Origin: Podocnemis expansa
Taxonomy: Eukaryota > Chordata > Testudines > Podocnemididae
Reading direction: 5' to 3'
Length of the DNA stretch: 64,000 bases
NCBI GenBank assembly: GCA_007922195.1
Contig: ML682005.1
Coordinates: forward strand, 42,947,957 to 43,011,956
The position numbers and the translations under genes are program-made. Position 1 is the stretch's first letter. Every line of letters starts with the position of its first letter. Below are positions 46,776 through 57,425 of the stretch, piece after piece. Under the pieces are notes generated by a model. The model saw only the letters and a list, made by a program, of their open reading frames with translations. It did no database searches and was not told where the DNA came from.

Positions 46776-46892
46776 TAGAATCATAGGGTTGGAAGGGACC
46801 TCATGAGATCATCTAGTCCTACCCCCTGGAGTCTGAACCCAGGGCCTTCTACATATAAAGCAGATGTGCTAGCCACTACACTATTGGGGCTG
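46776..46892 (-). mobile_element. tRNA-derived SINE with CR1-type tail
   Basis: Read on the minus strand: an A-box-like ATAGTGTAGTGGCTAGC (46869-46885 region), a B-box-like GGCCCTGGGTTCAGAC (46830-46847 region), then the CR1-type 3' tail with CCCTTCCAACCCTATGATTC. RNA polymerase III would transcribe such a SINE, and CR1 machinery would recognise its tail. The second copy is at 52716-52840 on the plus strand. Confidence 0.86.
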
Positions 46893-47155
46893 TTTTTTGC
46901 ACTCTATTTTCTCAGCAACAACAGAGAAGAAAAGAAAAAGAGGAAAAAATAGAAACAAAGTTGTTACACAGTCAAATAACTTTTAACTGTGAAAAGCTCT
47001 AGGCAATACGAAACCAGCTTGAACTAACAAAGCCTCAGGTTCTCAGTATAGTAGGGACTCTTTATTAGAGGCAGTGAGAATTTCTTACTTAGAATGATTT
47101 TCTGACCAAAAAAATGCCCTTTTTGCAAAACCAAAATTAACTTTATGCACATTAA
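46893..47155. other. Unassigned DNA
   Basis: No supported feature. Confidence 0.5.
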
Positions 47156-47390
47156 TAATAATTAATAATAATTAATAACTCTACGAAACACTTTTTTCAT
47201 CCATAAATCTCAAAACACTTCCTAAAGGAGGTAAATATTACTCCCATTACACAAATGGGGAAAGTTAGGCACACAGAGTGATGTGATTTACCCAATATTA
47301 CTCAGCAGGCTGGTGGCAAAACTGGGAATAGAAACCAGATCGCTTGAGGCCATGCTCCTGTGCTTATAGTTGAGCATGAGCTTAAAGGCT
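47156..47390 (-). mobile_element. MIR-type ancient SINE
   Basis: Plus-strand text ACAAATGGGGAAAGTTAGGC, CACACAGAGTGATGTGATTT, ACCCAATATTACTCAGCAGG and AACTGGGAATAGAAACCAGA follows the reverse complement of the MIR core in order. The left border is an ATTAATA tandem run, where the 3' tail of a minus-strand copy would be. MIR is an amniote-wide old family, so this copy predates the other elements. Confidence 0.82.
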
Positions 47391-47997
47391 TTGTTAAGTC
47401 TGAGCCCAGATCTCCCTCTCTCTTGCTTTCTAGCTAGCATGAGACTGCTCCTATGTGCATGCTTTTCAAAACTATTTAAAAAAACATGTTAATTGAATGA
47501 ATAAGCAGCTGAAGGATGCTGTTGAGTATTATCAGAGCTGGTCTTTGTGGGGCTGCAGAGCTTGTGACAATGAGTCTCACTCTTTTTGGGAGAACGCAGA
47601 AGTGTAAAAGACGGTCTAATCTCAGTTTTCGTATTTTAGAAAGTGTGGATACAGTCCTTCTTGAACATAGAGCCTTGAAAATGGAAGGTTATGCAAATGG
47701 ATCATTAATGTTCAAAAGCTCACCATTAAAAATCCAATTTATTCACAGTCTCCTGACAGTGGGCCTTTGGTTCTAAAAAAAGCAGACCCTATTTTAGGGA
47801 AAACACAACATCATTTTTTAGGGAGTGCTGCCACCAAAGCTATCCACGTTACACTAAGGCCAATGCAAACTACCTACTAGCTGACCTTGGACTGAACCAA
47901 TCTTGCTTAGCAAGAATTGTGATCTCTGACCAGAGACAATGCTGTATAGAGGCTCTGTATACAGTGAATATCCACCAATCATCTTTGTCCTTTTTCC
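47391..47997. other. Unassigned DNA
   Basis: No supported gene. The 86-codon frame at 47516-47776 has no recognisable feature. Confidence 0.5.
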
Positions 47998-48005
47998 TTT
48001 CTCTG

Positions 48006-48341
48006 CAGGGCCAGCTCTTCTGGTAAGACAGTATGGCACCAGTTTGGGGCTCTGCAGCTTGGGGCAGTGGCCCAGAAGCCAGGCCCTTTGTGCCTGAGCC
48101 AACCACTCCACTGCTGGGGGCAGAGCAGGCCAGCCCATGGACACTGCTCTCTCACCCTGCGTCTGGGATGCCTTGCCCCATCCCTTGGGTGGAACAACCA
48201 GGGCAGGAGAGTGGATCCTGGCCTCTGGGCTATTGTTCCCTGCTCTGGGGCTGGGGTGAGGCAGCCAATAGTGGAGGGTGGGTTCTGCCCCCCCAGGACA
48301 CAAAAGCAAGGCCAGCTTGGGGTGCCACAACCAGCCCTGTG
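48006..48341. mobile_element. hAT-type element, family CAGGGCTGGCCC
   Basis: Left end CAGGGCCAGCTC, right end reverse complement CAGGGCTGGTTG. The flanks TTTCTCTG (47998-48005) and TGTCTCTG (48342-48349) match at 7 of 8. The GC-rich interior creates overlapping frames of over 120 codons on both strands with no protein signature. Confidence 0.86.
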
Positions 48342-48349
48342 TCTCTGTC

Positions 48350-49629
48350 TCATTCTTGCCTCTTTGGTCTCTCCCAGACTAAATTTAGTCTTCTGACATA
48401 GTTAATCCTCTTGTCCATCATAGCTCATAGAGTCTGCTGTTTCAGAAGCAGGGTTTCTCCCTGAAAACTGATAGAAGATGCTGTGTCAGGAGTACTTTAT
48501 TCACTGTGATACAGGATATGACAGGCATCTTTGTAGCAGTGCAGGTAATAGCAGCAATCAAATCTTTAATAAACTTTCAGAACCAGAATGCAAGCCACAT
48601 CTCCTACAGCCCAATTCTCTGTGGGATGAATTTCAAGCTGGAGAAGCCTGCATGTTTTTAAATTGCCAGCAAAGTTAATATCACCCAAAGCAGCAATATC
48701 TAGACTTTCTAGAGAGAGGGAGAGGTGGAATAAAACCTGAATGGAAATGAGCCTTGGACCCATTTTCCCTGCTCACTGCCTCTCAATTACCCATGGGGCA
48801 GGAAAGGACAGGGTAAAACAAGGAGGAAGGGAGCCAGACCAAGAAGAAATGCCAAATGAAGCTCATAAACAAACATCTATTTTGTCATGTTTAAACAGAG
48901 CAAGGTTTAATATAATTTGCAAAACCAGGCTGTTCGACATGTATTTTTAAACCTCTGGCATTTAAGACGCACCAGGTCTGATTAAAGTTATTGTGCATTG
49001 AAAGTTTTATGGAGACTTAAACCTAAAGAAAATATTTTTAGCAGTTGAGGTTTTCCATTCATTCCACAATCAGGGTGAAAAGGTTGGTTTCTCTTTATAT
49101 TGTTTCCAAATATGTATTTGACAGATGTAACAGGACTCACTGTGTGTTGTTAATGAGGAGCTATTGATTTTAGGGACATATTTCCTGAGGTTTTAAACAA
49201 ATTTTCTGATAATTCTCATCCAGCAACAGACAATAAGCATTGGCGTATTATAAAAAATATTTTAATTTCCAAATGAGGAAATTCCACACTAGGTTTCTGG
49301 GTACAAGCTACATGAGTTTTGTTTGCATGCTGCTTTCATGGTTTATGTTTCCAGCAAAATCCCATGATGGAGTTATGGCTTGTGTTAAATGGCTGCTCAT
49401 CTATTATTTTTATTACAGAGTTTAAAAGGGCACTGTCAGTTTAAAATTCATACATTTAAAAATCAAATTTCTTGACAGGCTTCATATTTTTTTTAAAAAA
49501 GTGTCTTGTACTTAGAAAGATTTACTGCCTTGAGAAAGATTGCACTTTAATTTATTTTAAAAATTATTTTATTTTATTACACTAGTATCTAGATAATCCT
49601 GATGTTATGGCAGCTCCAATTGTACTGCC
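48350..49629. other. AT-rich DNA, possible conserved block
   Basis: No element borders or exons. About 48880-49470 lacks repeat texture and could be constrained non-coding DNA, judged by appearance only. Confidence 0.35.
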
Positions 49630-49632
49630 ATT

Positions 49633-50089
49633 GTCTATGTCTGTGCTGACAAAATTAATTCAAAATAGTTATTCTGAAATAACTATTTCAATTTTAATTC
49701 AAAATAACTATTTCAAATTAGCACTATTTTGAATTTATTATTTCAGATTAGCAGTCCAGCGAAGACTCTCTAATTCGAAATAAGGTAGGAGTTACTATTT
49801 TGAAATAGAGAGTCTTCACTAGATTCTCTATTTTGAAACAGGGAAAGGAGGCAAAACAATAGGGCCATTATTTCAAAATAAGCCTATTCTGCAACTTAGA
49901 ATGGCTTATTTTGAAAAAAGAGCTATTTCAAAATAAAAGCAGGTTTTATCTTTTTCAAAATAGTGCTTCGTTATTTTGAAATAAGAAAATGCTTATTTCA
50001 AAATAACAAAATGCCTACATGGACAGGAAAAAAGTTATTTTGAACTAAGTCTCCTTATTTCAAGACATCTTCTCAGTACAGACATACCC
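49633..50089. mobile_element. PIF/Harbinger-like palindromic MITE (TTATTTCAAAATAA type)
   Basis: Ends GTCTATGTCTGTGCTGA and, in reverse complement, GGGTATGTCTGTACTGA. Flanked by ATT on both sides (49630-49632 and 50090-50092). The interior is almost entirely TTATTTTGAAATAA-type palindromes, giving a chain of potential hairpins. It adjoins copy B of the unclassified repeat. Confidence 0.88.
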
Positions 50090-50094
50090 ATTGC

Positions 50095-51640
50095 GTTTGT
50101 AGCCCTATATTTTCAGTTTTTATTGTTTTTTTTTTTAACTGAAAAATTCCTGGGTTTTACAAAAGTTAGTATTTGGCATTTACCAATTTATGCCCAGAAT
50201 TGGATCACTCAAGTCCATGAAAATATTCATTATGTTAAGGGAATCCAAGACCAGTGGTTCCCAACCCTTTTTCTGCCGTGGCACACCTTGATACCGTCAA
50301 ATTTTTTGAGGCACACCACCCTTTAAAAATGTATGAATATTCAGATTAACTTAAATTACCTATGAATATTCATGAACCATGGCACAGTGTTTCAGAAATG
50401 CTCCTATGTGGGGTAGTAGGGGTAGCAGAGCAGAGGTGACAAAACATGGGAGGTCGGGAGTCATGTAGTGGCAGGAGTGAGTGTGGGGAGCACAGCAGGA
50501 CAAGGGTGGCAAAAGAGGACAAGGGGGGTCATGTGGGGAACAGCACAAGGGTGGCAAGAAAGGAGAAAGGACGGGAGAACAAGAGTGGCTTGGGGGGGCA
50601 GGGGGGAACTTGAGTGGGAAGGTTGGGCATGGGAGCATGGTGCAACACCCACTTCCCCCTTCTCCACAGTGGCTCCCTGTTGCTCCCTCCCACCCCATTC
50701 TCCCCACCCCCAACCCCCTGTTGCCTGTGATGGACCCTCCCCTCACTGCAGGGGCCAGAACTAGGCCTCCAGCCCCCAGCTACCCCCCCCAATCAAACAG
50801 GCACCCAACAACCCCAGCTACACACCCTCTGCTACACATCCACTCCCACCCACCTCTGCTACACACACACCTGCCACATACAACCCCCAGCAGCCCTCCC
50901 CCCCAAAGCCTTTACCTGGGCTGTTTGCAGGCTGGTTGACACAAGCTGCTCTACCCTGCAGGGGAAGATTTACACACTCCCAGCCTTCTGCCCCTCTCTG
51001 CTGGCTAGGCTGAAGGTGGAGCCACCGGAACGCTGCGTTCCGGCTGCTCCTGCTATTTTTAGGGGGACCCCTGGAACTCCGTGTTCCAGTGCCTTTCTCT
51101 ATTTAGGGGGAGGGCAGAAGGCTGCCTGCGTAAAAATAGGGGGCCCCAGAACTGTGTTCCAGTGCCTTCTCCCTTACTTTAACTTCTGCCTTTTCCCACG
51201 TGGCTGGGCTGAGCAGGGAGGGAACTTTAACTCCATCTCTTGAGGATGCTTGCAGCACACTTTGGGTGTTGCCACGGCACACAGTTTGGGAACCACTGCA
51301 CTAGAGAGATGTGTTTATGTTATTAATAAATTAGTCTAAGTATAAAAGCAGGGCTTTCTCTTAAAATAAGCAATGTAACAAGAGGCAAACACACATATAT
51401 GCATGCACTTGCACATTTGTACGAACCGTTGATGTACAATCCCTGAAATGAAGCAGCACGTTAAATTGCTTTTACATTCAAGATTTGTATTTTTCTCTAT
51501 CTGTTGCTATTCTTCTGTCCTCCCATTCCCCAGTATTAACCCTGATATTATCTCACTTTTCAATTATTTTTAAAAAAATGTAGTAAACACAGATAAATTC
51601 CAAGGAAATTTTTAAAAACTAAAAATGAAGAGTTGAGCTT
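50095..51640 (+). repeat. Unclassified dispersed repeat, copy B, split by hAT
   Basis: 50095-50251 and 51299-51640 together align with 1289-1785 (see copy A). The hAT element between them divides the repeat at the point where copy A reads CCCAAAACTTTACATTAGG. Copy B lacks the TG microsatellite. Confidence 0.55.
50252..51298. mobile_element. hAT-type element, family CAGTGGTTCCCAACC, long form
   Basis: Ends CAGTGGTTCCCAACC and, in reverse complement, CAGTGGTTCCCAAAC. Interior words TTCTGCCGTGGCACACC match 7032. It has a long GC-rich middle and a local repeat (CCTGGAACTCCGTGTTCCAG, GAACTGTGTTCCAGTGCC). The flanking 8-mers TCCAAGAC and CACTAGAG do not match; alignment to copy A suggests a few target bases were lost. 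The nested TAGGGTTACC element of the composite copies is absent. Confidence 0.85.
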
Positions 51641-51682
51641 GAACTATAGTAAAAGACAGTTCCTGCCACAAATAACTTACAC

Positions 51683-51868
51683 CGAGTATCAAATTCAAAT
51701 CACCACGAGGGCCACATGAGGGTTAGTAAGTTAGCCTGAGGGCCGCACCACTGAAACCTTTTCATACAACAATATTGCAAATATTGGTAACAATCGTGTT
51801 GTTGCAGGCCACAGCAAGTAGCTTTAAGTGCTGCATGTGGCCCACGGGCAGCATGTTAGAGACCCCTG
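51683..51868. mobile_element. hAT-type MITE, family CAGGGGTCTCAAACTCA
   Basis: Right end GTTAGAGACCCCTG; left end CGAGTATCAAATTCAAATC. The flanks ACTTACAC (51675-51682) and GCTTACAC (51869-51876) match at 7 of 8. Its reverse complement aligns throughout with 62486-62666 (GCCTGCAACAACAC, ATTGTATGGAAAGGTTTCAG). Confidence 0.9.
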
Positions 51869-51876
51869 GCTTACAC

Positions 51877-52204
51877 TCTACTGACAAGATAGATAAGAGG
51901 TGGAAGAAGGGAGACAGAGGAACAGATGGGCAGGACTGGATCAAGACTCAAGGGTCCTGGGGCTGCCTACCCTTGTGGGTCCTCTCATTGCCCCTAAGGT
52001 CACAGGTTCTGGGGTCCTGGCTGGTGCTATGGAGAGGGTTGGGTGTGTGTGCGGACAGTGGTGCTGTGGGCTGGTGTTGCTGTGGGGAGGTGGGGAGCAA
52101 CCAGAGACTGCATTGCTGCTGGGTGGCCATGGAAGGGGCGGGGAGGTGGGGGTATGGGCCATGCTGCTGTGGGGAAAGAGTGTAGGCTGACACAAGCTGG
52201 AGCT
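51877..52204. other. GC-rich unassigned sequence
   Basis: G-rich sequence with spurious frames on both strands. It may be the interior of a larger DNA element whose right part is 52205-52450. Confidence 0.35.
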
Positions 52205-52450
52205 GCTGCGGAGGGGCAGACCATTGTTTCGAAATAACATGTCCCAATGGGTTTATTTTGAAATGACCGTTTCGAAATAACCACCGTTTCAGAAAGAAAG
52301 TGGTTTAAGCTGTTTCGAAAGGACGTTTCTTATTTTGAAATGACGGACCCCATCATTTCAAAATAAGAAAACATTGTGTGAACCAAATCTTTTTTAGTTC
52401 GAAATAACCTGAGTTATTTCAAAATGAAAAAGATGTATGGATGCAGCCCG
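52205..52450. mobile_element. Partial palindromic MITE (TTTCGAAATAA type)
   Basis: ATTGTTTCGAAATAACATG, TTTTGAAATGACCGTTTCG and GAGTTATTTCAAAATG place it in the same group as 13698 and 49633. The right end ATGGATGCAGCCCGAG has no partner on the left, so the element is truncated or joined to the GC-rich segment before it. Confidence 0.55.
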
Positions 52451-52715
52451 AGAGAGTAGTTACCAATGTTTCACAATCAAGCTGGAAGAACATAATGGGT
52501 GGGGTACTGCAGTGATCAGTTCTGGGTCCAGTTCTATTGAATATTTTCATCAATGATTAGATGATGGCATAGAAAGTACACCTATAAAGTTTGCAGATGA
52601 TAACAAACTGGGAGGAGTTGCAAGTGCTTTGGAGAATAGGATCACAATTCAAAATGATTTTGAGAAACTGGTGAAATGATCTGAGGTAAACAGAATGAAA
52701 TTCAGTAAGGGTAAG

Positions 52716-52840
52716 TTGCCCTGCAAATAGTGTAGTGGTTAGCACTGCTGCTTAATATGTAGAAGGTCCTGGATGCAATTCCCAGGGGGTTGGACTCGAT
52801 GATCTCATGAGGTCCCTTCCAACCCTATGATTCTGTTCTA
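52716..52840 (+). mobile_element. tRNA-derived SINE with CR1-type tail
   Basis: A-box region ATAGTGTAGTGGTTAGC at 52728-52744, B-box region GGTCCTGGATGCAATTCC at 52765-52782, then a tail with GTTGGACTCGATGATC and CCCTTCCAACCCTATGATTC. It is inserted in CR1 reverse transcriptase sequence. It is nearly identical in layout to the minus-strand copy at 46776-46892. Confidence 0.88.
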
Positions 52841-53079
52841 CTAAGTGTAAAATATTCTACTTGGGAAAGAACAATCTGTTGCACATATACAAAAATGTCA
52901 ATGACTGCCTAGGAAGAAGTACTGTGGAAAGGGATTTGGGTGTCATAGTGGACCACTACATAAATCTGAGTCAACAGTCTAACACTGTTGCACAAAAAGC
53001 AACCACCATTCTGTATTGGGAGTGTTGTAAGTAAGACACGAGAAGTAATTCTTCCAGTCTACTCGGCCTTGGTTAGGCC

Positions 53080-53574
53080 CAGTGTTCCCTCTAAGCTGCG
53101 CTGGCGCGCTGCAGCGCAGCCCGCCGCAGCCGCCAACGCAGGGAAGGCTGCTGGCAGCGCACTGCCGGCAGCCAGAGACCCTCCATAGAGCTCCTCTGGG
53201 GCTGGGAGTTTTGAAAACTCCCGCCCAGAGAAGCTCTAACGGAGCATGCCCAGAAAATCTGGGCATGCTCCATAGAGCTTCTCTGGCCCCAGGAGCTGTG
53301 GCTGGGCCTTGCGGCTCCAGCCACAAGGTAAGTTTGTGGGGGTGGAGAGGCTGCTGGGGAGCCGGGAGTGGGCTGGGGGGGCGGCCGGGAGCAGGCCCGC
53401 GGGGGTGGGGGGGTGGCCGGGGGCGGGGGGGGGGGTGGGGCAGCGGGGGGTGGGCCAGCGGGAGTGGGGGGGGCGGGAGCGGGCCCACGGGGGTAGTGCA
53501 CCACGCGCGGGGGGGGGCAGCACAGCGAGCAACATGAGTTGCTCAGCTGCCACCATCTCTTAGAGGGCACATTG
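53080..53574. mobile_element. hAT-type element, AGTGTTCCCTCTAAG ends, G-rich interior
   Basis: Left end CAGTGTTCCCTCTAAG, right end CTTAGAGGGCACATTG. The flank TTAGGCCC on the left and TTGGCCTC on the right differ by a one-base deletion, supporting insertion into CR1. The interior is unrelated to the two short copies with the same ends (3931, 19202) and holds a long G-rich tract. Confidence 0.77.
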
Positions 53575-53760
53575 GCCTCAACTGAACTATTGTGTCCAGT
53601 TCTGGGTGCCTCATTTCAGGAAGGATGTGGACACACAGGAGGAAGTCCAGAGAAGAGCATCAAGAATAATCAGAGGTCTGGAACACTTGCCTTATGAGCG
53701 AAGATTGAAGAAGATGAGTTTGTTTAGTCTGGAAAAGAAAAGACTGAGAGGGGACATGAT

Positions 53761-54470
53761 GGCTACGTCTACATTGCAAAGCATTTTGGAAAAAAAAACT
53801 TATTTAAAAAAATTATTTTGAAATACATTCAGAATAATTATCGAAAAATAACTTTTTTGCAAAAATGCTATTTTGAGAGAACAGTCCAGGGACCGACTCC
53901 TTGTCCCAACATACTGCAGCTTTTTTTTTTTTTCTCAGAAGTGAAAGTCCACACCAGACTTCCTTCTTCAAAAAAAAAAAAAGAAAGGCAATGGAAGAGA
54001 TAGGCAGGCTTTTTCAGGAAAAAGCCTTTGCTGTGTCCGGCAATGGCTTTTTTTGAAAAAGCTATCTTGAAAAAGGCTTTTTTTCAAAACTAAACCAGGT
54101 TTAGCATTTGCGAAAAAGTGCTTCGGTATTTCAAGATACCAGCATGCTTTTTCAAGAAGCTACACCAAACATTTATTTTGAAATAAAAAGCCTTTTTCAA
54201 GAGAGCTTTTTTCAAAAAAAGCCATCACTGGATGCGACAAAGGCCTTTTTCTAAAAAGCCTGCCTCTCTCTTCCATTGCCTTTCTTTTTTTTTTTTTTTT
54301 TTGAAAAAGAAAATCCAGTGTAGACATTCACTTTCGGGGAAAAAAAGCCATGGTATTTTGGGAGAGGGAACTGGTCCCTGGACTGGTCTCCCAAAATAGC
54401 ATTCTGAATATATTTCAAATTTTTTTTGAAATAAGGTTGTTCAAAAATGCTCTGCAATGTAGACATAGCC
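53761..54470. mobile_element. Long palindromic Harbinger-like MITE
   Basis: Ends GGCTACGTCTACATTGCA and, in reverse complement, GGCTATGTCTACATTGCA. The inverted arms extend for hundreds of bases (for example CAGGGACCGACTCC against GGACTGGTCCCTGG-like sequence, AAGAAAGGCAATGGAAGAGA against its complement). The element, about 710 bases, could fold into one near-complete hairpin. It lies inside CR1. Confidence 0.9.
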
Positions 54471-54804
54471 AATAAGCGTTTTCAAGTACCTAAAAGGTTG
54501 TAACAAGGAGGAAGGAGAAAAATTGTTCTCCTTAACTGCCAATGTTAGTAGGATAAGAAGCAATGGGCTTAAATTACAGAAAGGGAGATTTATGTTGGAT
54601 ATTAGAAAAAAATTCCTAACTGTCAGGGTGATTAACCCTTGGAATAAGTTGGCCTAGACAGGTTGTGCAATCTCCATCATTGGAAGCTTTTAAGAGAAGG
54701 TTAGACAAGCACCTGTCATGAATGGTTTAAGAGGGTACTTGGTCCTTCCATGAGTGCTGTGGACTGGATTTGATGACCTTGCATGGTCCCTTCCAATCTT
54801 TCCC

Positions 54805-55915
54805 CTGAGACAAGTTTCAGTCTCTAATAAATAGTCATTTTACACTACAGATCACATAATATTCTAGATTCTCCCAGTCCTAAATGGCCAGTCACTTACT
54901 TCAGGTCGCTTTGTCCCTCAGATCTCACACCAAAGATAACACTTGTAGACACTCCTATAACAAACTGACTAACAGTTTATTAAATAGGGAGAAGAAGTAA
55001 AAGTTATTTACAAGGTTAAAACAGATATTCATACATCCATGAATAAGTTGCAGTCTTAGAAATATGTCAGCTCTGTATCTCCATTAGGGCTAACCTCTGA
55101 TCATCCTGGGGATCTCTTGCCTCTGTTTAAGAATCTTTTCCACTTAGAATCCAAACAGCAACAAAAGACCCCAATTCCTTCCAACTAGTGATTTTTATCC
55201 CCCATGGTCACCGTACTTTAAGAACTAACGAGACAATTGCTTCTGCACCTAACCTCTTCATGGGTAGGTGGGGAAGCAGTCAACAAAGTCTTTGCTCTCT
55301 AATGGTCTCTGGATTAAGTAGTCCTTCCTGATGGGCAGGGGATAACACCTTCTGGAAGAATCCAGGATTTTGCATTAGCTAAAGGGGTTTTTTACATATT
55401 TGGTGAATTGCAGAGTCTCAGAACAAATCTTTTACAGCTATAGAGCAAATATGGAAGCGTTATCTTATAACACAGGACACAGATATTATGAATAGCATTG
55501 ACATGTTCAGCATCCTACAAGCATTTCATAAAGATTAAGCACATTCTTATATCACTAATATCTGTTTTAGCTGTACCAAATCACAAGTGAGTCAGACTGG
55601 TCTCCAGCAATGTATTTGTCAATATCCAGAGAGGCCCTGGGCTTTGGCATATACTGCACCTGGTCTGCCAGCATCACAGGTTGCTCAGAGGGTAAACCTG
55701 GGCTGAGCAATGAAGGCTGTGCAGAAGCCTCGTCATGGTGTAAGGCTGCAGTATGCTGTAAGAATTTGTCAACAAAGAATACGTGTGTGCTGAAAGGGTA
55801 ACAACCCAGCATTTGTGATTGTGAGGCCACACATTCGCCAGGCAGTGCTGTGCCCTGGGTATCAGCTGAGGCACTCTGTGACATAGTTTCTGAGTCATTC
55901 TGCAATATGATATGA
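54805..55915. repeat. Unclassified interspersed repeat
   Basis: The texture and several words (CTAACAGTTTATTAAATAGG, AGAGGCCCTGGGCTTTGGC, CCAGCATCACAGGTTGC) resemble an uncharacterised turtle repeat, and 38960-39370 may be related. A minus-strand frame of 112 codons (55567-55905) is not recognisable. No ends are found. Confidence 0.33.
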
Positions 55916-57197
55916 GGGTTGCTTATTGCTCTTCATAGTGTGATTATGAGAGTCATTTCCCAGCTATAGACTGCAGGACAAATGCTGCTAATAATGGCAG
56001 GACCCAGACATTCTTGGATGTGATAGGTCACTGATTTCTTGACCAAATAGTCACTGCACCAATAAGATGTGATGACATTTTAGATTTAGTATTGGTGAGT
56101 ACTGAGGATCTTCTAGTCAAAGTGTTTGTAGAGGACAACCTTGTTTCAAGTGATCATAAATTAATTCAGCTTAAATTAAATGAATGGATAAACAAAAATA
56201 GATCAGCAACTAAGGTCTTTGATTTCAAAATGGCAAACCATAAAAAAAATTAAGGGAACTAGTTAGCAAAGTTCATTGGACTGATGAACTCAAAAATCTG
56301 GATGTGGAGGTGACTTGGAATTCAAGTCAAAGCTGAAGTAACTATCTGAAACCTGCATTCCAAGCAAGGGAACAAATTCACAGGGAAGAGTTACAGGTCA
56401 AAGTGGATGAGCAAGTATCTCAAACAGGTTATTAGGAGAAAGCAGAAAACCTACAAAAATAGAAGAAGGGTTGGATCAGCAAGGGGAGTGGCCTGTTGCA
56501 AGTCAGAAAGTGTAACAAAAAAGCAAGAACTGCCAGAAGACAAGCAGCATTGGATCTTGCAAAGGAAATTAAAAACAATAGTAAAAAGTTATTTACCCAT
56601 ATCAGTAAAAAGAAAGTGGGACTGCTAAAATTGATTATAGGATGTAGTTTACGGGTAATCTAGTCATGGTGCGATACCTAAACAAATATTTTGCCTCAGT
56701 TCTTAATAAGAGTAATAAAGAATTTGGTGGCTGTAGCGCGTAGCTAATGGAAATGAGGAGAAGCAAGCAGAAAAGACCACTGAGATGAAAGTCAAACTCA
56801 AACAGCAAATCAAGGGGCCTGGATAATCACTCCCTGGGAATTAAATTAAATTGCAAACCTAATAACAAGGATTTTTTAAATGAATTTGTAAACTTAAGGA
56901 TCATACCCTATGACTGTGGATTGCAAATATTGTACCTGCATTTCAGAATGTGAAAAGGTGATTCCAGAAACTATAGGCCTGTTAATTTGACCTCAGTTGT
57001 ATGCAAGGTCTTAGAACAAATTTTGAAAGAGAAAAGGACCTAGGAAAGGAAATGCACCGTGTTTAATGTACCTGGATTTCAGTAAAGCGCTATACAATTT
57101 CACAGAAATTATTAGTGAAATTGGAGAATATGGGGATTAATATGAGACTCAAAAAGGGGTAAAGAACTGAGTGAAGGGGTGACTCCAGTGTGCCATA

Positions 57198-57425
57198 ATG
57201 AAAAGTGAACTGTCAGGCTCAGGGGAGGTTACTAATGGAATACCTCAAAGATCACTCTTGCAACGAATCTTATTTAACATTTTCTTTAATGATATTGGCA
57301 CAAAAAGTGGCAGTGTGCTTATAAAATCTGAGGATGAGACAAAGTTGGGCGGTATTGCGAATACTGGGAAAGACCAGAATATCATACTAGAAGACTTGGA
57401 TGATGTTGAGAACTGGAGTAACTGA
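57198..57425 (+). pseudogene. CR1 reverse transcriptase fragment without catalytic aspartates
   Basis: The frame reads GIPQRSLLQRILFNIFFNDI, then IKSEDETKLGGIANTGKDQN. The first part matches the GVPQGSVLGPILF region of CR1 reverse transcriptase and the second its active-site loop. The normal FADDTKLGG is here SEDETKLGG, so the paired aspartates are gone. The fragment has a stop after 75 codons. Confidence 0.78.

Larger units (their letters stand above)
52451..54804 (+). mobile_element. CR1 LINE 3' end with three nested insertions
   Basis: CR1 sequence occupies 52451-52715, 52841-53079, 53575-53760 and 54471-54804. It starts in the reverse transcriptase (FADD followed by NKLGG near 52590-52615) and runs to the non-coding 3' end near GTCCCTTCCAATC. 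It is interrupted by a SINE (52716-52840), a hAT element (53080-53574) and a palindromic MITE (53761-54470). Stops occur throughout. Confidence 0.88.

Noticed and set aside
46830..46892. tRNA gene suggested by A- and B-box-like sequence
   Set aside because: The boxes are followed by a CR1-type tail and the region lacks a full cloverleaf. The second copy at 52716 shows the same layout, so it is a SINE.
49633..50089. Repeated palindromes as a CRISPR array
   Set aside because: The repeats are adjacent, variable palindromes without unique spacers, and they sit between MITE ends with ATT duplications in a vertebrate context.
50461..50939. 152-codon frame rich in proline and histidine
   Set aside because: It lies inside the hAT element 50252-51298, with equally long frames on the other strand.
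52979..53570. Proline- and glycine-rich frames up to 169 codons, possible CpG-island first exon
   Set aside because: They cover the G-rich interior of an inserted hAT element within CR1. Both strands are open and composition alone explains it.
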